DNA from: Lachnospiraceae bacterium
Lineage (GTDB): Bacteria > Bacillota > Clostridia > Lachnospirales > Lachnospiraceae
Assembly: GCA_017476665.1 (NCBI GenBank)
Contig: JAFUZJ010000019.1
Span: 124,001-188,000 of the forward strand
Direction: 5' to 3'
Length of the DNA: 64,000 nt
Positions 34,313 to 43,747 of the stretch are shown one piece after another. The notes beneath the pieces were generated by a model that had not been told where the DNA came from, ran no database searches, and saw only the letters and a list, made by a program, of their open reading frames with translations. Position 1 is the stretch's first letter. Every line of letters begins with the position of its first letter. Position numbers and translations under genes: made by a program.

Positions 34313-35536
34313 TTAAATGTTTGTGCGCACAAGCTTGGGCTTGTAGCCTTCTTTCTCAAGCGCTGCGATGATCTGCTGTTTGTGATCCGTGCCAAAGGCC
34401 TCCAGGGTAATTCTGAGCTCCACGGCCGCATTTCTGTTGATGGAGACAAACTGATTGTGCTCCAGTTTGATCACATTACCGCTCACATCCGCAATAATAC
34501 CGGATACTCTGCTGAGCTCACCCGGCTTGTCAGGCAACAGCACAGACACCGTAAAGATTCTGTCGCGGAAGATCAGCCCCTGCTGTACCACGGAGGACAT
34601 CGTAATCACATCCATATTGCCGCCGCTCAGGATAGATACGATCCTTTTATCCTTTACATTCAGATGTTTCAGTGCAGCTACCGTCAATAACCCGGAATTC
34701 TCCACGATCATCTTATGATTCTCCACCATGTCCAGGAAAGCAACCACCAACTCTTCGTCTTCCACCGTGATGATCTCGTCCAGATTACTCTGCAGATATG
34801 GGAACAGCTTGGTACCGGGCGTCTTCACCGCTGTACCGTCTGCAATCGTATTTACAGTAGGCAGTGTGGTCACTTTACCGTTTTTCAGGGAAGCCTGCAT
34901 ACATGCCGCACCGGCAGGCTCCACGCCGATCACTTTGATCTTCGGATTCAACAGTTTCGCCAATGTCGACACGCCTGTGGCAAGTCCGCCGCCGCCGATG
35001 GGCACCAGAATATAATCCACCAGAGGAAGTTCTTTAAAGATCTCCATGGCGATGGTTCCCTGTCCGGTGGCTACGGTCAGATCATCAAAGGGATGGATGA
35101 AGGTGTATCCGTACTCCTCCGCCAGCTCATAGGCCTTCGCGCATGCCTCATCGTACACGTCCCCGTGCAGAACCACTTCCGCACCGTAGCTCCTGGTGCG
35201 ATTAACCTTGATCAAAGGCGTGGTCGTCGGCATCACGATCGTCGCCTTCGCCCCATAACACTGCGCTGCATAAGCCACACCCTGGGCGTGATTTCCGGCA
35301 GAGGCTGTGATCAGTCCCTTCCCACGCTCCTCATCGGTCAGCGTGCTCATCTTATAATAAGCGCCGCGCAGCTTATAAGCTCCCGTAAACTGCATATTTT
35401 CGGGTTTTAAATAAACCTTATTTCCCGTCTGCTTGCTGAAGTGATCACTGAATACCAGCTTCGTCTCCAGAGTCACCCGCTTTACAACCTCACTGGCTTC
35501 CTCAAATTTCTCTAATGACAGCATTTCCTCTTCCAT
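34313..35536 (-). CDS. ilvA: Threonine ammonia-lyase
   Basis: 407 residues. PLP lysine in FTGAYKLRGAYYK (about residue 55), phosphate-binding GGGGLATG near 180, and a C-terminal ACT domain (about 325-407). Size and single ACT domain match the shorter catabolic/biosynthetic type. It deaminates threonine to 2-oxobutyrate for isoleucine synthesis or energy. GGAGGAAAA before 35536 fixes the start. Confidence 0.93.
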   Translation of the reverse strand: MEEEMLSLEKFEEASEVVKRVTLETKLVFSDHFSKQTGNKVYLKPENMQFTGAYKLRGAYYKMSTLTDEERGKGLITASAGNHAQGVAYAAQCYGAKATIVMPTTTPLIKVNRTRSYGAEVVLHGDVYDEACAKAYELAEEYGYTFIHPFDDLTVATGQGTIAMEIFKELPLVDYILVPIGGGGLATGVSTLAKLLNPKIKVIGVEPAGAACMQASLKNGKVTTLPTVNTIADGTAVKTPGTKLFPYLQSNLDEIITVEDEELVVAFLDMVENHKMIVENSGLLTVAALKHLNVKDKRIVSILSGGNMDVITMSSVVQQGLIFRDRIFTVSVLLPDKPGELSRVSGIIADVSGNVIKLEHNQFVSINRNAAVELRITLEAFGTDHKQQIIAALEKEGYKPKLVRTNI

Positions 35537-35555
35537 TTTTTCCTCCCATCCGTCT

Positions 35556-36833
35556 CTATGACCACAGTTTCTTCCAGAAACTTACTTTTTCCTTTTTCTC
35601 TTCATCGGCGTCATCTTCCTGCTCCCGATCCGGGTCTGCCTGCCTTGCCGCTTCCTCCTGGGCAATGGACTCCAATACCCAGGCAGGCATTGTCCATCCG
35701 CTTCCGGAAGATTCCTCGGACACTGCAGGCGTCGTCTCCTCCGTGTCCTCCGGTTCAGCCGCCGTCGGTGCATCCGATGCCGTCTCATCAGACACTGCCT
35801 CAGCAGGATCCGGTTCAGACGTGGTCTCCGTCTCAACTACAGATTCCGGCACTGTTTCCGCCTGCGCTTCCGGTTCCACATCAAACAGCGCATCCACAAA
35901 ATCACTGGGATCAAATCTCTGCAGATCTTCTATTTTTTCACCCACACCGATATATTTCACCGGGACCTGCAATTCGGACTGTATTGCCACGGCAATGCCG
36001 CCCTTGGCAGTACCGTCCATCTTTGTCAGGATGATGCCTGTCAGTTCCGCCACATCTCCGAATTCCCTGGCCTGCACCAAAGCATTCTGCCCTGTGGTGC
36101 CATCCAGAACAATGAAGTTCTCCCGGTGTGCATTGGGAAATTCCCTGTCGATGATACGATTCATCTTGCGGAGTTCTTCCATCAGGTTCTTTTTGTTGTG
36201 CAGGCGTCCCGCCGTATCGATCAACAGCATATCCACGCCCCGCGCCTTTGCCGCATTGACCGCATCATACACGACGCTGGCCGGATCCGCTCCTTCCTTG
36301 CCACCGACCATGGGCACATCCGCGCGCTTTGCCCATTCTGCCAGCTGATCTCCCGCCGCCGCGCGGAACGTATCTGCGGCCGCGATCAGCACTTTACGGC
36401 CCTCCGCTTTATATTTGCCGGCCAGTTTCCCGACGGAAGTTGTCTTGCCCACGCCGTTGACACCGATGATCATGACAATGGATTGTTCCCGCTCGAAGTC
36501 ATATGCATTCTCGCCAACCTGCATCTGCTCTTTGATGCTCTGCATGAGAAATTCCTTACAATCCGCAGGCTGTTTGATATGATTTTCCCTGACCTGTGTC
36601 TTCAGCCGGTCAATGATCTGTGTCGTCGCGTTTACACCGATATCCCCCATGACGAGGATTTCTTCCAGTTCCTCATAGAACTCCTCATCGATGGTAGAAA
36701 ATCCGCTGAAGACATTGTCGATTCCCCGTACAATGTTATTCCGAGTCTTTGTCAGTCCTTCTTTCAGTCTGGCAAAGAAACTTTTATGCTCCCTGTCCTC
36801 CGCGTCCATCTCCTGATTCCATTCTTCGCCCAT
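35556..36833 (-). CDS. ftsY: SRP receptor FtsY with a C-terminal acidic extension
   Basis: 425 residues. A short N-terminus is followed by the N-G domains: GVNGVGKTT P-loop, DTAGRLHNKKNLMEEL, TKMDGTAKGG and KYIGVGEKIEDLQRFDP, ending near residue 310. The remaining 115 residues are Glu/Asp/Ser/Thr-rich and finish with the aromatic-basic FWKKLWS. In most FtsY proteins an acidic A domain and membrane-targeting helix precede the NG core; here the same kinds of sequence follow it. Directly downstream of smc. Confidence 0.95.
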   Translation of the reverse strand: MGEEWNQEMDAEDREHKSFFARLKEGLTKTRNNIVRGIDNVFSGFSTIDEEFYEELEEILVMGDIGVNATTQIIDRLKTQVRENHIKQPADCKEFLMQSIKEQMQVGENAYDFEREQSIVMIIGVNGVGKTTSVGKLAGKYKAEGRKVLIAAADTFRAAAGDQLAEWAKRADVPMVGGKEGADPASVVYDAVNAAKARGVDMLLIDTAGRLHNKKNLMEELRKMNRIIDREFPNAHRENFIVLDGTTGQNALVQAREFGDVAELTGIILTKMDGTAKGGIAVAIQSELQVPVKYIGVGEKIEDLQRFDPSDFVDALFDVEPEAQAETVPESVVETETTSEPDPAEAVSDETASDAPTAAEPEDTEETTPAVSEESSGSGWTMPAWVLESIAQEEAARQADPDREQEDDADEEKKEKVSFWKKLWS

Positions 36834-36869
36834 TCCGCACCTCTATTCCCTACTGCTTTTCTTACAATC

Positions 36870-39800
36870 TTAATCATCCAGCTCTTTGTCGATCAGATTC
36901 ACGCTCACCAATGTGGATACTCCCTTCTCCTGCATGGTGATACCATAAAGTCTATCTACCTGCTCCATTGTTCCTCGTCTGTGCGTGATCACGATAAACT
37001 GGGTATATTTTGTCAGCTTGTGCAAATATTTCGCATAGCGCCCCACGTTGGAATCATCCAACGCCGCCTCGATCTCATCCAGCAGACAGAAAGGCGACGG
37101 CTTCAGATTCTGGATTGCAAACAGCAACGCGATCGCCGTCAAAGCCTTTTCGCCACCGGACAACTGCATCATATTCTGCAGTTTCTTGCCGGGGGGCTGT
37201 GCAATGATGCGGATGCCTGCCTCCAGCAGATCCTCATCCTCCATCAGCTCCAGTGTACCCTTACCGCCGCCAAAGAGTTCTTTGAATACTTTGTCAAACT
37301 CCTTTGTGATCTCGGCAAACTTCTCGGTAAACTGTTTCCGCATGGAGGTATCCAGCTCCTGAATGATCCCCTCCAGCGTCTTGGCCGCCTCCACCAGATC
37401 GTCATGCTGCGTCTTCAGGAAAGTGAATCGCTCCATGAGATTTTTATAGTCCTCGATGGCATTTACATTTACGTCTCCCAGTCGCCTGATCTGGTCCTTC
37501 AGCTCTGCCGCATCCCGCTTCATCACCGTAATATTGGTGAGTTCCTCGTTCCGTAGCGCTGCCGCATCCGTCAGCGTGATCTCATATTCATTCCACATAT
37601 AATTGATCCGCCCGGTGATATTCTCCTCCAGCTTCTCCCGCTGAGCGCCAAGTCGGAAGACCTCCTTATCCAGCGCGCTCATACGTCCGGATAATTCCTC
37701 CCTGTTCCGGAAGAAGTCCTTTTGTTCCGCAGAGAATTTTTCCCGCTTATTCACATCCGCCTTCAGCTGTTCTTCCGCTTCCGTCTGTGCGTTATGGGAT
37801 GCAGCAATGGTCTTCTCGATCTCCTGGATATTATTTCTTCTCTCCTCAACCGCCTTTTTGTTATCTTCTAATGCCGTCAGGATCTCATCCAGTTCCGACT
37901 GATATCTGTCCAGTTCTCCGTTGATACGATCCACATTGGACTGTTGGAAATTCTGTGTCTGGAGTAATTTTTCCACCTTCAGATCCCACTGAGCCACCTG
38001 CTCTGCGGTCTCGGCCTCTTTGGTACGTTTCTCTTCCACCTGAGCCTGTAATTTCAGGATTTCCTCCTGTGTCGTCTTCTCCACATTCTGGCTCTCCGCC
38101 AATTCTTTCTGGATGGATTCCTTGTCATTTTTGAGTTCCAGGATCTGAGACTCAATCTCCTTTTCCTCCGCCCGCAGACTCTCGGTGCCTTCGGACTCCT
38201 CCTCCATACGCTCACGGGCCTGGGTTAAACTCAGTCTGGTGGTATTCTGTTCGATGGATTTCTTTTGGATCTCCGTCTTTACCGACTCCAGATCCATACG
38301 AAGTTTATTTCTGTTCGACTTGGTATCAGCAATGTCCTGATTTGCGGTATCAATCGCATCTGCAAGCTTCTTCACATACTTTTCCAGCTCCTCGATCTCA
38401 CGGCGTCTTCCCAGGAGATTGCTGTTATTCTTAAATGCACCGCCGCTGATGGCACCGCCGGGCACCAGCAGTTCCCCCTCCAGCGTCACCATCCGGATCC
38501 CGTAGTCAAACTTTCTGGCAATATTCACCGCATGATCCACATTGTCAACCACGACAATGCGTCCCAGCATAGACCGCGCCACATCGCGATACCGCTCCTC
38601 GATCTTCACCAGTGCATCCGCCATACCGATGACGCCCTTTTCCTTTAACGCCTCCGGATTCTTGAACTCCTGAGGATGCGTGATACTGGTCAACGGCAAA
38701 AAGGTGGCTCTGCCCAGCCGGTTCTGTTTCAGATAACCGATCATCTTCTTGGCGGTTTCCTCGTCATCCGTTACAATATTCTGAATGTTACCGCCCAGAG
38801 CAGTCTCAATGGCCGTCTCATATTTCTTCTCGACCTTGATGATATCGGCAACAACACCGATGATCCCTTTTTCCTTTTCCTTCTGCTCCATAACCTTCTT
38901 GACGCTGCCGCCGTACCCTTCATAGCGCTCCGTCAGATTTGTCAACGCTTCCAGCCTGGACTGCTCCATATGGTAAGCCGCCTGGCTTTCCCTAAGCTTT
39001 GCGTCCAGATTGGTCAGCTTTTCCCGCATTTCTCCAAGCTTCTGGTTAAAGGTTCCCTCTTCGATATTTTTCTGCTTTAATTCCTCGGTGATGCGGGCAA
39101 AATCACTTTCCAACTGCTTGATCTGTTCTTCTCTGGCCGCCTCATCGGATTTTGCGCGCAACAGTCTGGAGTTCAGTTCCGCCTTGCGGATATTGATCTG
39201 CTCCATCATGGTATCAAAGCGCCCCATCTTGGACTTGATCGTAGCGCGCTGATTCAATTCGTCAATGATCGTAGTCTTTCCGTCCTCAATTTTGTCGTTC
39301 AGATCGGAGATTTCCTTCTGCACCTGTTCCAGCGCAGACTTCACATCCCCCATCTCATCGGTGATATCCTGTACTTTCGCATCAATCTCCTGTTTCTCAA
39401 GCAGAATCTTGTCCTTTTCCTGCTTGTGAACCGCAATTTCTTCCTCCAATGCCTTTTTCCGATTGTTCAGATGCTCCTCGCTGCCCTTGGCGGAATTGAT
39501 CTGCTCCTTTAAGACATTGATCTCGCCCTCCAATTTGCTGCGCAGCACACCCGTATCTGTCAGACTGGCTCTCTTGGCCTCTATCGCCGCATCCAACGCC
39601 TCTATCTCATTCTGGATCCTCTCATACTCTGCTTTGCTGGTCTCAAATTTCTGCGTCGTGTCATTTAATTCTTCATTGGCGAGTTCATATTTATCCTGTA
39701 CGGCTGTCAACTGTTCCTTTAACTGGGTATTCTCCAGCAAAAACACATTGACATCCAGTGTCTTTAATTCCTCTTTCTTCTTTAAATAGATCTTTGCCTT

Positions 39801-40430
39801 CTCGGACTGCCGCTCCAGCGGTCCCACCTGATGCTCCAGTTCCTTCAGGATATCCGAAACACGGACCAGATTCTGCTGCTCGCTCTCCAGCTTCTGCTGA
39901 GCCGTCGCCTTGCGTCTCTTAAACTTCACAATGCCGGCAGCCTCATCGAAAAGTTCCCTGCGCTCCTCCGGCTTTCCGCTCAGAATCTTGTCGATCTGTC
40001 CCTGTCCGATGATGGAATAGCCCTCTTTTCCGATACCGGTATCATAAAAGAGTTCATTCACGTCCTTCAGACGACAGACGGTTCCGTTGATCAGATATTC
40101 GCTTTCTCCCGAACGATAGATTCTTCTGGCCACCGTCACCTCATCATAATCAATGGCGAGCTGATGGTCGGAATTATCCAGTGTGATCGCAACATAAGCA
40201 TAGCTCAAAGGCTTTCTGGTCTCTGTTCCAGAGAAAATGACATCCTGCATGCTGGCACCGCGCAGCTGCTTTACACGCTGTTCTCCCAACACCCAGCGCA
40301 CCGCATCCGCCACGTTACTCTTACCGCTTCCGTTGGGTCCGACAATACCGGTAATGCCATTGTGAAACTGAAATACAATTTTGTTGGCAAATGATTTAAA
40401 ACCATGTATCTCAATACTTTTTAAATACAT
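36870..40430 (-). CDS. smc: Chromosome partition protein SMC
   Basis: 1186 residues. Walker A GPNGSGKSN near residue 32, two long coiled coils around the hinge (about 510-670, GGAISGG), then the LSGGEKALTA signature and Walker B FCLLDEIEAALDD at the C-terminus. It loops and condenses DNA with ScpAB. Overlaps rnc by 20 bases and precedes ftsY. Confidence 0.98.
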   Translation of the reverse strand: MYLKSIEIHGFKSFANKIVFQFHNGITGIVGPNGSGKSNVADAVRWVLGEQRVKQLRGASMQDVIFSGTETRKPLSYAYVAITLDNSDHQLAIDYDEVTVARRIYRSGESEYLINGTVCRLKDVNELFYDTGIGKEGYSIIGQGQIDKILSGKPEERRELFDEAAGIVKFKRRKATAQQKLESEQQNLVRVSDILKELEHQVGPLERQSEKAKIYLKKKEELKTLDVNVFLLENTQLKEQLTAVQDKYELANEELNDTTQKFETSKAEYERIQNEIEALDAAIEAKRASLTDTGVLRSKLEGEINVLKEQINSAKGSEEHLNNRKKALEEEIAVHKQEKDKILLEKQEIDAKVQDITDEMGDVKSALEQVQKEISDLNDKIEDGKTTIIDELNQRATIKSKMGRFDTMMEQINIRKAELNSRLLRAKSDEAAREEQIKQLESDFARITEELKQKNIEEGTFNQKLGEMREKLTNLDAKLRESQAAYHMEQSRLEALTNLTERYEGYGGSVKKVMEQKEKEKGIIGVVADIIKVEKKYETAIETALGGNIQNIVTDDEETAKKMIGYLKQNRLGRATFLPLTSITHPQEFKNPEALKEKGVIGMADALVKIEERYRDVARSMLGRIVVVDNVDHAVNIARKFDYGIRMVTLEGELLVPGGAISGGAFKNNSNLLGRRREIEELEKYVKKLADAIDTANQDIADTKSNRNKLRMDLESVKTEIQKKSIEQNTTRLSLTQARERMEEESEGTESLRAEEKEIESQILELKNDKESIQKELAESQNVEKTTQEEILKLQAQVEEKRTKEAETAEQVAQWDLKVEKLLQTQNFQQSNVDRINGELDRYQSELDEILTALEDNKKAVEERRNNIQEIEKTIAASHNAQTEAEEQLKADVNKREKFSAEQKDFFRNREELSGRMSALDKEVFRLGAQREKLEENITGRINYMWNEYEITLTDAAALRNEELTNITVMKRDAAELKDQIRRLGDVNVNAIEDYKNLMERFTFLKTQHDDLVEAAKTLEGIIQELDTSMRKQFTEKFAEITKEFDKVFKELFGGGKGTLELMEDEDLLEAGIRIIAQPPGKKLQNMMQLSGGEKALTAIALLFAIQNLKPSPFCLLDEIEAALDDSNVGRYAKYLHKLTKYTQFIVITHRRGTMEQVDRLYGITMQEKGVSTLVSVNLIDKELDD

Positions 40431-41124
40431 AACCCTGTTCCTTCAAAAAAAGCAATGCCTCGTAGGCAGCCTGCTGTTCCGCCGCTTTTTTTGTCCTTCC
40501 TAAACCTTTTCCAAGGCTTTTCTCATCCATGATCACTTCAACCACAAATGTCTTATTGTGCTCCGGCCCGCTCTCCTCCAACAGTTCATAGCGGATCTCT
40601 TTTTTCAATGTTCCCTGCACAAATTCCTGCAGATGACTCTTACTGTCGTAAAATAAAATCTTGTTTTCCAGATCCGACAGAACGAACCGATCAATAAATG
40701 CCTTCGCGGGTTCCATTCCCCCGTCCAGATAAATAGCTCCGATCACGGCTTCCATAGCGTCTGAGGTAATACTTTCTCTGTTCCTGCCCCCGGTGAGCTC
40801 CTCACCCTTACCCAACAGCATAAACTCTCCCAATTCAAGATCTCTGGCGCAAAATGCCAACGCCGGTTCACAGACCATGGATGCCCGCATCTTGGTCAGT
40901 TCCCCTTCCGGCAATGATCTGTGCTCATGAAACAAAAAATCGCTGCTCACCAGCTCCAGCACCGCATCTCCGAGGAATTCCAAACGCTCATAATCCTCCG
41001 TCTTGTTGATCTTCTGCTCATTGATAAAAGAACTGTGCGTAAGTGCCTGTTTTAAGAGTTTCTTATTCTGAAAAGAATATCCGATACGCCTTTCCAGCAT
41101 ATTCAGATCATACCCGTCGCGCAT
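40411..41124 (-). CDS. rnc: Ribonuclease III
   Basis: 237 residues. Catalytic signature ERLEFLGDAVLEL near residue 45, second acidic site DAMEAVIGAIYLDGG, and a C-terminal dsRNA-binding domain ending GLGRTKKAAEQQAAYEALL. Processes rRNA and structured mRNA. GAGGTGAAAT precedes the ATG at 41124. Confidence 0.97.
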   Translation of the reverse strand: MRDGYDLNMLERRIGYSFQNKKLLKQALTHSSFINEQKINKTEDYERLEFLGDAVLELVSSDFLFHEHRSLPEGELTKMRASMVCEPALAFCARDLELGEFMLLGKGEELTGGRNRESITSDAMEAVIGAIYLDGGMEPAKAFIDRFVLSDLENKILFYDSKSHLQEFVQGTLKKEIRYELLEESGPEHNKTFVVEVIMDEKSLGKGLGRTKKAAEQQAAYEALLFLKEQGYVFKKY

Positions 41125-41195
41125 ATTTCACCTCATCACCAAAAAAAGTATTCCCAAATACCATGACTTGGGAATACTGTTCAAAATCAACCTCT

Positions 41196-41426
41196 TTAGT
41201 TCAAAGCACCTTTGATCAATTCAACCGCTTCCTCAACTGTGGTAATCTTCTCTGCTTTCTCCGCGGGAATCTCAATATCAAACTCCTCCTCGATTCCCAT
41301 AATAATCTGAAATACATCCAAAGAGTCCGCTCCAAGATCATCCAAAAAAGTTGTCTGCGGTGTGATCTCCTCCGGATCCACGTTTAATACTTCAGCAATC
41401 ACTTGTTTTAACTTTTCAAATTCCAT
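41196..41426 (-). CDS. acpP: Acyl carrier protein
   Basis: 76 residues. Phosphopantetheine serine in [11 protein letters not shown] at residue 35; helical, acidic. Fatty-acid synthesis carrier, following plsX. Confidence 0.97.
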   Translation of the reverse strand: MEFEKLKQVIAEVLNVDPEEITPQTTFLDDLGADSLDVFQIIMGIEEEFDIEIPAEKAEKITTVEEAVELIKGALN

Positions 41427-41471
41427 GTTTCAATCCCTCTTTCTTTATTTATTCCTTTATAAAGCATATTT

Positions 41472-42503
41472 TTACTGATCACTTAACAAAACCTTTTCCC
41501 GAATCCTATCATTGACAGCCTGCTCTTTAAATGTGAGACACTGCAGGATCGAGTTTTTGATCTCTATGGCCTTGCTGCTCCCGTGGGTTTTGACCACAAG
41601 ACCGTTCAACCCCAAAAGCGGTGCTCCGCCGTATTGCTCTGTGTCAAAACTCTTGAGTGTCTTCTTCAGCGCCGGTTTCACCAGAAGGGCTCCGACCTTG
41701 CTGCGCAGAGAAGTCATCATTCCTTCCTTCACTTTTTGGATCAGCACGCCTCCGACGCCTTCATACATCTTCAGGATCACGTTTCCCACAAACGCCTCGC
41801 AGACAACCACGTCCGCCGCCCCTGCCGGAATATCTCTGGCCTCAACGCTTCCGATAAAATTGATCTCCGGACAATTTTTTAACAGCGGATAGGTCTCCTT
41901 CACCAGTGCATTTCCTTTCTCCTCCTCCGCGCCAATATTGACGATACCGACCCGGGGATTCCTGATGCCCAGCGCATGTTCCATATACACACTGCCCATC
42001 TTGGCAAACTGCACCAGATGAGACGCTCTCGCATCCACGTTTGCACCGCAGTCGATCAGAAGAGCCACACCGTTCGCGGTAGGAATCAGCGGCGCCAACG
42101 GCGGTCTCTCGATTCCCTTGATCCGGCCCACGATCACCTGTCCGCCCACCAATACCGCACCGGTACTTCCGGCAGAAACGAACGCATCACAGGTTCCATC
42201 CTTCACCATATACATTCCCTTGACGATGGAAGAATCCTTCTTTTTCCGTATTGCATTTACTGGAGGCTCGGACATCTCGATGACCTCCTCCGCATGGACA
42301 ACCTCAATCTGTTCCGGGTTGTAACTGTATTTCTTCAGTTCTTCCGCGATCAAAGGTTCTTTGCCGACCAAAAATACCTTAATGCGCTTATCTTCCATGA
42401 TGGCATCTACCGCACCCTTGACCACTTCTCCGGGGGCATTGTCTCCCCCCATGGCATCCACAGCCACATTTACCATTGCGTCTTTTGCAATTTTATCTGC
42501 CAT
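41472..42503 (-). CDS. plsX: Phosphate acyltransferase PlsX
   Basis: 343 residues. VNVAVDAMGGDNAPGEVVKGA start, LIDCGANVDARASHLVQFAKMG and the C-terminal GLNGLVVKTHGSS. It makes acyl-phosphate from acyl-ACP, feeding PlsY. A second ATG nine codons in is possible, but GAGG upstream favours 42503. Between rpmF and acpP, the usual place. Confidence 0.96.
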   Translation of the reverse strand: MADKIAKDAMVNVAVDAMGGDNAPGEVVKGAVDAIMEDKRIKVFLVGKEPLIAEELKKYSYNPEQIEVVHAEEVIEMSEPPVNAIRKKKDSSIVKGMYMVKDGTCDAFVSAGSTGAVLVGGQVIVGRIKGIERPPLAPLIPTANGVALLIDCGANVDARASHLVQFAKMGSVYMEHALGIRNPRVGIVNIGAEEEKGNALVKETYPLLKNCPEINFIGSVEARDIPAGAADVVVCEAFVGNVILKMYEGVGGVLIQKVKEGMMTSLRSKVGALLVKPALKKTLKSFDTEQYGGAPLLGLNGLVVKTHGSSKAIEIKNSILQCLTFKEQAVNDRIREKVLLSDQ

Positions 42504-42646
42504 TTACAATTCCTCTCCGGTAAACCTTTTTCACTCTATTTACTATACTAAACCCCCCTGCAAAAATCAAGCATAAAATATAAAAGGTGAGAACCCCGTT
42601 TCGGATTCCCACCTTATCTCACTTTTTGATCAGCATTTGCGGTCGA

Positions 42647-42826
42647 TCAATCAACATCAACGACCTGCTTCTTGTTATAAGAGCCACAGTTCTTGCATAC
42701 TCTGTGAGGAACCATCAAAGATCCGCACTTGCTGCACTTTACCAAAGTAGGAGCGCTCATCTTCCAGTTTGCTCTTCTCTGATCTCTTCTACCCTTAGAA
42801 GATTTATTCTTGGGACAAATAGACAT
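42647..42826 (-). CDS. rpmF: Ribosomal protein L32
   Basis: 59 residues starting MSICPKNKSSKGRRDQRRAN, with the zinc-ribbon pairs CSKC and CKNC, so the metal-binding form. GAGGTGTAAC lies before the ATG. Just downstream of yceD, as in most bacteria. Confidence 0.96.
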   Translation of the reverse strand: MSICPKNKSSKGRRDQRRANWKMSAPTLVKCSKCGSLMVPHRVCKNCGSYNKKQVVDVD

Positions 42827-42828
42827 CG

Positions 42829-43359
42829 TTACACCTCCTTATTCGCATTAAAAATATCTTTGATTGCCGCCATGCGGGGGTCGGGTACGAAGGTGTCGCA
42901 TCCACATTCCCTCTCGTTCAGATTCTGTCCGCAGACCGGGCATACACCCTTGCAATCCTCCTTGCACAGAATCTTCACAGGCCAGTTTACAATGATCTCA
43001 TCATGCACAAAAGCCTCTACATCCAGCTGATAACCGTCCATAAACAACTGATCATCCGCTTCCGCGTCCTCATCTTCCGCAGCCGCTTCCGGTGAAAGCA
43101 CCACCCGATCAAAGGAAAGCGTGATCGGCAGATCCACTTCCGTGAGACATCTGTCGCACACCGCCGCCAAAACCAGACTGCCGCTTCCCTCAATGTGCGC
43201 CTTTCCCTCGCCGATATTGGCAAAAGTCAAATGCACCGGGGACTTCTCTTTGACCCGGCAGGTATCCGATCCATTGGAAAACTCTGTCATCTCCAGAGCG
43301 ATCTCCGCTGTCTCAGTCTTCCCTTCCGTCGTTAATACATCCGATAAATTCACTAACAT
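42829..43359 (-). CDS. yceD: YceD/DUF177 protein
   Basis: 176 residues. CDRCLTEVDLPI and the cysteine-rich CKEDCKGVCPVCGQNLNE near the C-terminus identify DUF177, which precedes rpmF and is linked to 23S rRNA accumulation. The frame extends to 43422; GGGAG before 43359 sets the start. Confidence 0.93.
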   Translation of the reverse strand: MLVNLSDVLTTEGKTETAEIALEMTEFSNGSDTCRVKEKSPVHLTFANIGEGKAHIEGSGSLVLAAVCDRCLTEVDLPITLSFDRVVLSPEAAAEDEDAEADDQLFMDGYQLDVEAFVHDEIIVNWPVKILCKEDCKGVCPVCGQNLNERECGCDTFVPDPRMAAIKDIFNANKEV

Positions 43360-43413
43360 AGCAACTCCCGTGTATGTCGTGTGCCGAACTGTTGTGTTTT
43401 CGCACACTGATTC

Positions 43414-43442
43414 ATTATACATATTGTGGTAGGGTTTGTCAA
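43414..43442 (-). promoter_or_regulatory. Promoter of yceD-rpmF-plsX-acpP
   Basis: TTGACA (43442-43437) and TATAAT (43419-43414) with a 17-base spacer, consensus in both elements. Start near 43407, about 50 bases before yceD. Confidence 0.85.
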
Positions 43443-43470
43443 CAACTGTTTTAAATTTTTATACTAATTT

Positions 43471-43695
43471 TTATACCATTTTTCCCAAAACCTGCAAAAA
43501 GTCCATATCTCCGGGCTGCAGCTTCAGGCTGGTCTCAATCCGCTCCCCTTCCGGCGTGGTCACGATCACCTCGATCACGCTGCTTTCTCTTAATCCTCTT
43601 TGGCCAACGGCTTTGCAGAAAGCCGGAAACTTGGGATGATTATTTTTAAATGTATTCCATGCGGCAAGCACCTGCATGGCTGCGTTCATATCCAT
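43471..43695 (-). CDS. Hypothetical 74-residue protein after trpA
   Basis: Soluble, no recognised family. The sequence is AAMQVLAAWNTFKNNHPKFP followed by a beta-rich part with VTTPEGERIETSLKL. AGGAGGG before 43695 is strong, but lies in an inverted repeat whose loop carries a -10 element (43704-43747). It follows the trp operon and may be expressed from its own promoter. Confidence 0.65.
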   Translation of the reverse strand: MDMNAAMQVLAAWNTFKNNHPKFPAFCKAVGQRGLRESSVIEVIVTTPEGERIETSLKLQPGDMDFLQVLGKMV

Positions 43696-43703
43696 AGCTT
43701 TCC

Positions 43704-43747
43704 CTCCTGTATTTATCAGTATACTACAGGAGTTCACACGCCTGCAA
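43704..43747 (-). promoter_or_regulatory. Promoter and inverted repeat that can mask the next ribosome-binding site
   Basis: TTGCAG (43747-43742) and TATACT (43723-43718) are 18 bases apart. CTCCTGTA (43704-43711 plus strand) and TACAGGAG (43725-43732) form 8-base arms with a 13-base loop holding the -10. In read-through trp mRNA the upstream arm can pair with the AGGAG of the 74-residue gene; RNA started near 43711 lacks it. Confidence 0.65.

Noticed and set aside
36126-37556. Plus-strand frame of 476 codons
   Set aside because: Antisense to ftsY and smc, with His/Cys/Leu-rich translation typical of a shadow frame.
43360-43422. N-terminal extension of YceD
   Set aside because: It overlaps the promoter start region, and the DUF177 homology begins after 43359.
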